The translations under genes and the position numbers were made by a program. A DNA stretch of 48,515 nucleotides from an uncultured Pelagibacteraceae bacterium (GTDB lineage: Bacteria; Pseudomonadota; Alphaproteobacteria; Pelagibacterales; Pelagibacteraceae). Where the stretch lies: the NCBI GenBank assembly GCA_902540545.1, contig CACBMY010000003.1, positions 1 to 48,515 on the forward strand, given 5' to 3'. Of this stretch, positions 43,711-48,515 are shown one piece after another. Position 1 is the first letter of the stretch; each line of letters opens with the position of its first letter. A model generated the notes under the pieces. The model saw only the letters and a list, made by a program, of their open reading frames with translations. It did not search any database and had not been told where the DNA came from.

Positions 43711-43756
43711 ATGGGGTCAGCTCAATTGGTTATTACCAAAAGAGCTCCCCATTTTT
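43711..43756 (+). terminator. Terminator after the aminotransferase gene, with tRNA D-arm-like stem
   Basis: ATGGGG pairs with CCCCAT, and AGCTC with GAGCT, then a short GGT/ACC stem, followed by TTTTT. The 5' part resembles a tRNA acceptor and D arm (AGCTCAATTGGTTA), but anticodon and T arms are missing, so I treat it as a terminator. Confidence 0.75.
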
Positions 43757-43826
43757 ATGCCATTTTGGCCAAATCCATCAAATGGATTTAGTTTGTGTTA
43801 TTTTTAATATGTGATATCTCACCAGC
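43757..43826. other. Intergenic DNA with a small hairpin
   Basis: No gene is supported. A perfect AAATCCAT-CAA-ATGGATTT hairpin lies at about 43774-43792, and GTGA/TCAC pairing at about 43811-43822. The surrounding sequence is AT-rich. Part of a 348-base gap (43711-44058). Confidence 0.5.
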
Positions 43827-43888
43827 TAAGTGTCAGGTGGCGTTATTCTAAGCATTTGCACCTCCTTCACTTATAAAAATAAGTTTTT
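43827..43888 (+). ncRNA. Candidate attenuator/riboswitch-like RNA
   Basis: TAAGTG + AGGTG (43827-43839) pair with CACCT + CACTTA (43859-43873). The same CACTTA also starts an alternative hairpin, ACTTAT-AAAA-ATAAGT (43869-43884), followed by TTTT. The two structures exclude each other, as in an antiterminator/terminator switch. A CACCTCCTT segment is anti-Shine-Dalgarno-like. No known class is recognised. Confidence 0.4.
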
Positions 43889-43891
43889 GGT

Positions 43892-43950
43892 AGGTTGTAT
43901 TCAACAAATTTATTTCTATTTTTTATAAATATATTATTTGAATACAACCT
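43892..43950. repeat. 13-bp perfect inverted repeat
   Basis: AGGTTGTATTCAA (43892-43904) and TTGAATACAACCT (43938-43950) are perfectly complementary across a 33-base AT-rich spacer that can pair further. It is immediately downstream of the switch-like element. It could be a terminator, RNA stabiliser or a protein-binding cruciform. Confidence 0.7.
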
Positions 43951-44058
43951 GTCTCTTTAGTAAATTCTCGATATCAAAATAATCAAAATATTCCCAAACT
44001 CTTAAATGAAACTTATGTCACAGAGACAGACAATAAATATATTTGTAATTAAAATCTC

Positions 44059-44250
44059 ATGAAAACAATATTTGTTATTGGATCAAAAAAACATACTTTG
44101 AAATACACAAGAAAAATGCCTGAAGGTGAAGTTAAGAAAATGAAATCTTTTGTTACAAACAAAGGGCAAAAACTTGAAAAAACTTCTAAATTTAAAATTT
44201 TAAAAGTCTCAGACGATAAAACTTCAAGAACTTTCAAAATCAGTCTTTAA
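44059..44250 (+). CDS. Small basic protein upstream of photolyase
   Basis: 63 aa, rich in lysine, with no membrane segment: KTIFVIGSKKHTLKYTRKMP, then EGEVKKMKSFVTNKG and KFKILKVSDDKTSRTFKISL (whole protein in three parts). It reads like a small beta-rich nucleic-acid or cofactor-binding protein but no family is recognised. It lies 9 bases before the photolyase, in the same direction. A reverse-strand frame (44049-44237) covers the same DNA but has a less protein-like composition. Confidence 0.5.
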   Translation: MKTIFVIGSKKHTLKYTRKMPEGEVKKMKSFVTNKGQKLEKTSKFKILKVSDDKTSRTFKISL

Positions 44251-44259
44251 TTATTTAAA

Positions 44260-45717
44260 ATGAACAAAATCGTATGGTTCAGGAACGATCTACGTGTATC
44301 TAATAATGATGCATTTAATGAAGCGGCAAAATCAGGAAAGATTTTACCAATTTACATATTTGATAAAGAATACCACAAATTACCTACATCAAGCTCATTC
44401 CATTTAGATTTTTTAAAATCATCACTAGAAGATTTGTCAAAAACACTCAGTGAAAAATATAATGCTAAACTCAATATATATTATGGAGATACATTAAAAA
44501 TTTTAAGTCATTTAACTGATAAATTTAAAATAAATGAGGTTTATTCAAATATAATATTCAAGAACATGTATATAACTAACTTAGATAAAGAAGTTAGTTT
44601 TCTATTTAAAGAAAAAAATATTAATTGGAAAATATCAAATCAATTTGGTGTTCAACTAAATCATAGAATTAGAAATAAATGGTCATATAATTGGAATAAA
44701 TTTATAGATAGTGAAAGCGCTAATTCAAATTTAAATTGCGATTTTATTTCAGATAATTATGTAGAGGATTTATCGAAAGTAGAAACAAACAATTTAGAAA
44801 ATGGAAAAATTCAGATTGGAGGAAGACAAAAAGCTCTTCAACTTTTAGATTCTTTTCTTAATGATAGATCAGAAAATTACCAAAAAGAAATGTCTTCGCC
44901 GATAACAGGAGAAACTTCTTGCTCTAGATTAAGCCCTCATATTGCATTTGGAAATATTTCTATTAAAGAAATTTTTAAAAAAACTAACAATAAGTTAAAA
45001 TCTAATTTATCTTTTTCAAAAAAGAAATCATTAATTGCTTTTAAAAGTCGATTAGCCTGGCACTGTCATTTTATTCAAAAGTTATATGATGAACCAGAAA
45101 TTGAATTTAGAAATATGAATAGCGCTTATAATGGAATAAGAGAAAATGAATTTAATGAAGATTATCATTTAGCATGGAAAAATGGAACTACTGGTTATCC
45201 GTTTGTTGATGCTTGTATGAGATACCTCAGAACTAATGGATGGATTAATTTTAGAATGAGAGCAATGTTAGTTTCATTTGCGTCTTATCAATTATGGCTT
45301 GATTGGAAAAAAACATCAAAACATTTAGCAAAATTATTTACAGATTATGAGCCAGGTATTCATTATTCACAGTTTCAAATGCAATCAGGAACCACAGGAA
45401 TAAACTCAATAAGAATTTACAATCCAATTAAACAATCAATTGATCAAGATCCTGCAGGAGATTTTATAAAAAAATGGGTTCCAGAATTAAAAAATGTTCC
45501 TGGAAAATTAGTTCATGAACCGTGGAAATTAACATTCATTGAACAAAAGGGAATAAATTTAGAAATAGGTAAAGATTATCCTTCACCAATAGTTGATAAT
45601 AAAATATCAACAAAAATTGCAAAAGAAAAAATCTGGAAAGTTAAGAAAACAACAGAAGCAAAAATTATTTCAGCTGAAGTATTAAGTAAACACGCAAGTT
45701 TATCTCAAAGAAGATAA
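44260..45717 (+). CDS. phrB: Deoxyribodipyrimidine photolyase / cryptochrome family
   Basis: 485 aa. The N-terminal alpha/beta domain starts KIVWFRNDLRVSNNDAF; the FAD domain has SRLSPHIAFGNIS, ARLAWHCHF-like RLAWHCHFIQ, DACMRYLRTNGWINFRMR and a final block with HYSQFQMQSGTTGINSIRIYNP (shown in part). The more common photolyase sequence here is QWAAGTGTDA..FRIFNP, so this belongs to a divergent subgroup. It presumably repairs UV-induced pyrimidine dimers using light, important in surface ocean cells. Confidence 0.93.
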   Translation: MNKIVWFRNDLRVSNNDAFNEAAKSGKILPIYIFDKEYHKLPTSSSFHLDFLKSSLEDLSKTLSEKYNAKLNIYYGDTLKILSHLTDKFKINEVYSNIIFKNMYITNLDKEVSFLFKEKNINWKISNQFGVQLNHRIRNKWSYNWNKFIDSESANSNLNCDFISDNYVEDLSKVETNNLENGKIQIGGRQKALQLLDSFLNDRSENYQKEMSSPITGETSCSRLSPHIAFGNISIKEIFKKTNNKLKSNLSFSKKKSLIAFKSRLAWHCHFIQKLYDEPEIEFRNMNSAYNGIRENEFNEDYHLAWKNGTTGYPFVDACMRYLRTNGWINFRMRAMLVSFASYQLWLDWKKTSKHLAKLFTDYEPGIHYSQFQMQSGTTGINSIRIYNPIKQSIDQDPAGDFIKKWVPELKNVPGKLVHEPWKLTFIEQKGINLEIGKDYPSPIVDNKISTKIAKEKIWKVKKTTEAKIISAEVLSKHASLSQRR

Positions 45718-45720
45718 AAT

Positions 45721-45858
45721 TTAATTACCGTAAGGTATTCCAACTAATTTTCCATTTTCATTATAAAAATAAAAAAAGTTCGGGTGTATTACTTTTGGCT
45801 TTTTTGCAAGCGCTTTAGATTTATTTATTGATTTGTTTTTTTTTAATTTACGTCTCAC
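45721..45858 (-). CDS. 45-aa basic protein, GTG start
   Basis: GTG 45858 to TAA 45721-45723. The first ~23 residues are lysine-rich (RRKLKKNKSINKSKALAKKP), then a hydrophobic-aromatic turn (HPNFFYFYNENGKLVGIPYGN). The C-terminal pattern F-Y-x-E-N-G-K-L-V-G resembles a beta-hairpin module. It lies 3 bases beyond the photolyase stop on the opposite strand. Evidence is modest: a good frame with no long competitor. Confidence 0.45.
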   Translation of the reverse strand: MRRKLKKNKSINKSKALAKKPKVIHPNFFYFYNENGKLVGIPYGN

Positions 45859-45969
45859 ATCATCTTAATACTAAAAAAAATTAGGTAAACTATTGATAAC
45901 TTTTCAACCCAGATATGCATTTATTCTTAATCAATAAATTCAAATTAAGTATATCTATTCACTTACCTT

Positions 45970-48515
45970 ATGAAATTATCTGAATTATTTGAGCAAAATG
46001 GCTTTGATTTAGGCAATCTAGAAGAATCTTTTGATTTAATAGATGGAATATCAAAACATATAATAGCTGAAAGTGATAAGGTTTTAGCAAAGCAGCATCA
46101 AATTTCAGAAAACATTTATTTTTTAATTAAAGGCAAAGCTACATTTACCAAGTATTTTGAAACAAAATCCATAACCTTTGCAAAAATAACAAAGCCTGCA
46201 ACACCATTAGGTATATCTGGACTTAATCAACCCAATAGATTTATGGGTGAAATATTTATTGAAGGTGGAACAGAATATATCTCGATAAAACTAGATAATT
46301 TAAGAGATTTACAACAAAAAAATAATAAACTTATATCAACATTATACTCAGCCATTTCGTTTTTTTCTTTCCAACTGCTTGTCTCTTCAAGAAATTTAAA
46401 CACTTTGTATAAAGATGATGAAATACAAATTTCTCCAGGCATCCCATCAGAAAAAAGTATTACAAATATACATAGAATTAAATCTGCTACTTTTTTTTCA
46501 ACACTTACTGATGATGACTTAGAAAAGTTTATTAAATTAGGTAATATTAAGATGTATTCATCAAATCAATATATAGTTAAAGAGGGAGATGTTTCTAAAG
46601 GTTTAAAGATATTATTAAGTGGTAAAGTTGATGGCTTATTCCACAACTTTATTAATGGAAAAATAAGAAGAAATTTTAGAACTCTAACTAGAGCTGGTAT
46701 TGCTCTAACTTTATCTTCTGGAAAAGGAGATTTTTTTAATCCATATACAATTAAATCTACTAGGGATACGAAAGTTTTACATATTTCTAACGAAGCCCTT
46801 GAAAATCTGATTATTTCTGACCCTGAATTATCAATAAAGATTTTCAAAAGACAATTGTGGCAGTTAGGACGTTTCCAACAAAGTGCAACTGGTCTAACAA
46901 AATATTCAGCAGAAAACGAATTAGAATTTGTTAATTTATTATTGAAAGATAATACCGCAAGAATACCTGCTAGTTCTAAGTTATATAGTATTCCACATTT
47001 ATTGAAGAGTACTCATACTTATGCAATGGCATTTGATGTTGTTTACGAACTACTTATTAAAGGAAATGAGATAGAAAAATCATTATCTAGTTTAATAAAA
47101 GATACCTTAAATAATTTAGAAAGAGAGTCTCGTTTCCACAACCAATTAAATATTATTTATAATAGAGTTTCAAATTCTTCTAGTAATTCAGATAAAAAAA
47201 AATTAAGAGAGTTAACCAATTCAAATTTCACCAAAGCTTTTGATAATGTTAAATATGTAATAAAGGGTTGGGAAAATTTACCAGATGAACCAACAAATAT
47301 TTTTTTTTACAATCACTTAGCAGCTATAGATGACAATCAGCTTGCAAATGGACATTCTTTTTCAATAGATAGTCATTTCATAAGTTCAAAAATTTTATAT
47401 CCAAAATATAATGATGGAGGTCAACGTATCGTTAGAACAAGTCGGAATACAGAATTTTGGAGATATAATTACTATGAAAATTTAGATTACATTTTTGTTC
47501 ATACGCCAGAATCTGATAAGTTGGATGAAAGTGAAGAGGAAAAGAAATTAAGAAAACAAAAGCTCTTTGACGAAGCTCAAAAGGTATTTAATCAAAAACA
47601 ACCGATTGTAATTGCCCCCGAAGGAACATCAGAAACAGAAGATAATAAAACAATAACATCTCCAGGACCATTTAAAGCTGGAGCATTTAACCTTGCATTT
47701 AAACTTAGCCCAAAACCAAAACTTATTCCAATTGCCCTTGCTAATTTTGATTATCCAGTTTCTAAAACAATATATTCAGCAGTTATTAAGGAGCCAATAA
47801 CTATAAGTGATCATGTCAAAGATTCAGAAAATCAAGAGGAAATGAAAAGCTTCTTAGATAATTATAGAACCAAATTTAGATCTTATGTAGAAGAAGCTAT
47901 TGATTTAGCTAAAAATGTTCAAGACAACATAGATAAAATACAGAATTTGAAAACTAATGTAAATTTAGTGAGTCCAGTTGAAGAAGAGTTTGAATTAGAT
48001 GTTAGAGAATTGGAACATAATTCTTTTCAACAGACAAAAACAAATAACAGTGTTGCTTTGTATGGTAGTTCAACTTTTAAAATGTGGGATAATGCCAAAA
48101 ATGATTTATCAATAAATAATCTTTATAATTTAGGTTTTGGTGGCTCAACCTTAGTCTCTTGTAGAAGATATTTTGATAGATTGGTTGCTCCTTTAAACCC
48201 ATCTAATCTTTTCTTTTATGCCGGAGATAATGACATTGGTTATGGAATGGATAGCGATGAATTGTTAAAAGAATTTTTATTATTTTCTAATCAAGTTGAA
48301 GAAAAACTACCAAATGCGAAATGTTTTTTTATATCTATTAAACCTAGTCCTTTTAGAAGGGATCTTATGACAACAATTTTAGATGCGAATTCAAAGATAA
48401 AAAAACACTTAACCAATTTAAAAATGTGGGATTATGTTGATATTACAACACCCATGATAAATGCTGGTTATGATAAGTTTTACGATGAAGATCCACTACA
48501 TATGAATGAACTTGG
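45970..48515 (+). CDS. Multidomain cNMP-binding / PlsC acyltransferase / SGNH hydrolase, partial
   Basis: 848 codons from ATG 45970 with no stop before the right edge. Residues about 25-135 and 173-300 resemble cyclic-nucleotide-binding domains (ENIYFLIKGKATF; KEGDVSKGLKILLSGKVDG). Residues about 430-620 are a PlsC/LPLAT domain: H449-x4-D454 in NHLAAID, E551-G-T in APEGTSE, and GPFKAGAFNLAF. Residues about 690-848 are a GDSL/SGNH hydrolase: S700 in YGSSTFKMW, GFGGST, GDND at 752-755 and the D841-x-x-H844 pair. It likely remodels membrane lipids under a nucleotide or other signal. No signal peptide or clear membrane helix is seen. Confidence 0.88.
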   Translation, partial: MKLSELFEQNGFDLGNLEESFDLIDGISKHIIAESDKVLAKQHQISENIYFLIKGKATFTKYFETKSITFAKITKPATPLGISGLNQPNRFMGEIFIEGGTEYISIKLDNLRDLQQKNNKLISTLYSAISFFSFQLLVSSRNLNTLYKDDEIQISPGIPSEKSITNIHRIKSATFFSTLTDDDLEKFIKLGNIKMYSSNQYIVKEGDVSKGLKILLSGKVDGLFHNFINGKIRRNFRTLTRAGIALTLSSGKGDFFNPYTIKSTRDTKVLHISNEALENLIISDPELSIKIFKRQLWQLGRFQQSATGLTKYSAENELEFVNLLLKDNTARIPASSKLYSIPHLLKSTHTYAMAFDVVYELLIKGNEIEKSLSSLIKDTLNNLERESRFHNQLNIIYNRVSNSSSNSDKKKLRELTNSNFTKAFDNVKYVIKGWENLPDEPTNIFFYNHLAAIDDNQLANGHSFSIDSHFISSKILYPKYNDGGQRIVRTSRNTEFWRYNYYENLDYIFVHTPESDKLDESEEEKKLRKQKLFDEAQKVFNQKQPIVIAPEGTSETEDNKTITSPGPFKAGAFNLAFKLSPKPKLIPIALANFDYPVSKTIYSAVIKEPITISDHVKDSENQEEMKSFLDNYRTKFRSYVEEAIDLAKNVQDNIDKIQNLKTNVNLVSPVEEEFELDVRELEHNSFQQTKTNNSVALYGSSTFKMWDNAKNDLSINNLYNLGFGGSTLVSCRRYFDRLVAPLNPSNLFFYAGDNDIGYGMDSDELLKEFLLFSNQVEEKLPNAKCFFISIKPSPFRRDLMTTILDANSKIKKHLTNLKMWDYVDITTPMINAGYDKFYDEDPLHMNEL

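Noticed and set aside
43711..43752. tRNA gene or tRNA remnant
   Set aside because: Acceptor- and D-arm-like bases are present, but there is no anticodon or T arm within the element and it ends in a T run, so it is better read as a terminator.
43711..43791. 26-codon frame starting ATGGGG after the aminotransferase stop
   Set aside because: It lies entirely in the terminator and hairpin region and has no ribosome-binding site.
43826..43855. 9-codon minus-strand ORF with a near-perfect Shine-Dalgarno (AGGAGGTG)
   Set aside because: Too short to call a gene; the Shine-Dalgarno-like bases are explained by the stem of the switch-like RNA. Could be a leader peptide if minus-strand transcripts exist.
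44049..44237. Minus-strand 62-aa frame opposite the 63-aa gene
   Set aside because: Mirror frame of an AT-rich coding region; the plus frame leads directly into the photolyase.
1..48515. CRISPR array, IS element, prophage or integron
   Set aside because: No repeated spacers, transposase, integrase or att-like duplication was seen on either strand.

Overview
The window is strongly AT-rich and very densely packed. Many genes overlap by 1-4 bases or abut, and only one gap exceeds 300 bases. Gene content points to a marine SAR11-type alphaproteobacterium (Pelagibacterales): a TPP riboswitch on a ThiV-like transporter, AprBA with an AprM-like membrane protein, a taurine ABC transporter with Xsc, an ABA4-like DUF4281 protein, and many tiny membrane proteins. 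No rRNA, complete tRNA, IS element, phage gene or CRISPR array was seen. Both ends cut through genes, so this is probably a contig rather than a complete replicon. All assignments come from reading the sequence; no database was searched.

Layout. 1-2136: a winged-helix regulator running off the left edge (its last ~18 residues look foreign), a 68-aa membrane peptide and an Ldh_2-type dehydrogenase. 2287-6587: a three-gene FbpABC/AfuABC-like ABC importer. 6591-10338 (minus): a TauABC-like importer whose permease carries a very long extra N-terminal region. 10512-13001: an omega-amino-acid (taurine):pyruvate aminotransferase and alanine dehydrogenase. 13032-13171: a candidate small RNA. 13157-15403: a thioredoxin-like protein, cytochrome b561, two c-type cytochromes and a DUF4396-like membrane protein. 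15437-19732: an ABC-2 exporter, tiny membrane proteins, a TauE/SafE family protein, then a TPP riboswitch and ThiV. 19774-27837: housekeeping genes (RseP, HU, Amt, PrxQ, rhodanese, ABA4-like, RecX, CysQ, DUF3553, MnmA) and several small proteins. 27913-33188: MetC-like lyase, MFS transporter, PabB-PabA-PabC and a HIT protein. 33295-41480: AprM-AprB-AprA with an unknown 116-aa protein, a sulfite exporter, divergent SuyAB, and Xsc. 41505-45858: FAH-family hydrolase, aminotransferase, a structured intergenic region and a photolyase. 45970 to the end: a large incomplete multidomain protein.

How the genes work together. The strongest theme is sulfonate catabolism. Taurine enters by TauABC. The aminotransferase converts it to sulfoacetaldehyde while alanine dehydrogenase recycles pyruvate and releases ammonium. 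Xsc splits sulfoacetaldehyde to acetyl phosphate and sulfite. SuyAB would release sulfite and pyruvate from sulfolactate. The sulfite can be exported (TauE/SafE) or oxidised to APS (AprBA with AprM). The dehydrogenase at 1132-2136 belongs to the family that includes sulfolactate dehydrogenase, but its location does not tie it to this pathway.

Most unusual items: the right-edge protein, which joins two cyclic-nucleotide-binding-like domains, a PlsC-type acyltransferase and a GDSL/SGNH hydrolase; the 43711-44058 intergenic region, with mutually exclusive hairpins resembling an attenuator or riboswitch; the candidate sRNA at 13032-13171; a promoter/operator between suyA and xsc; and the chimeric-looking gene at the left edge.
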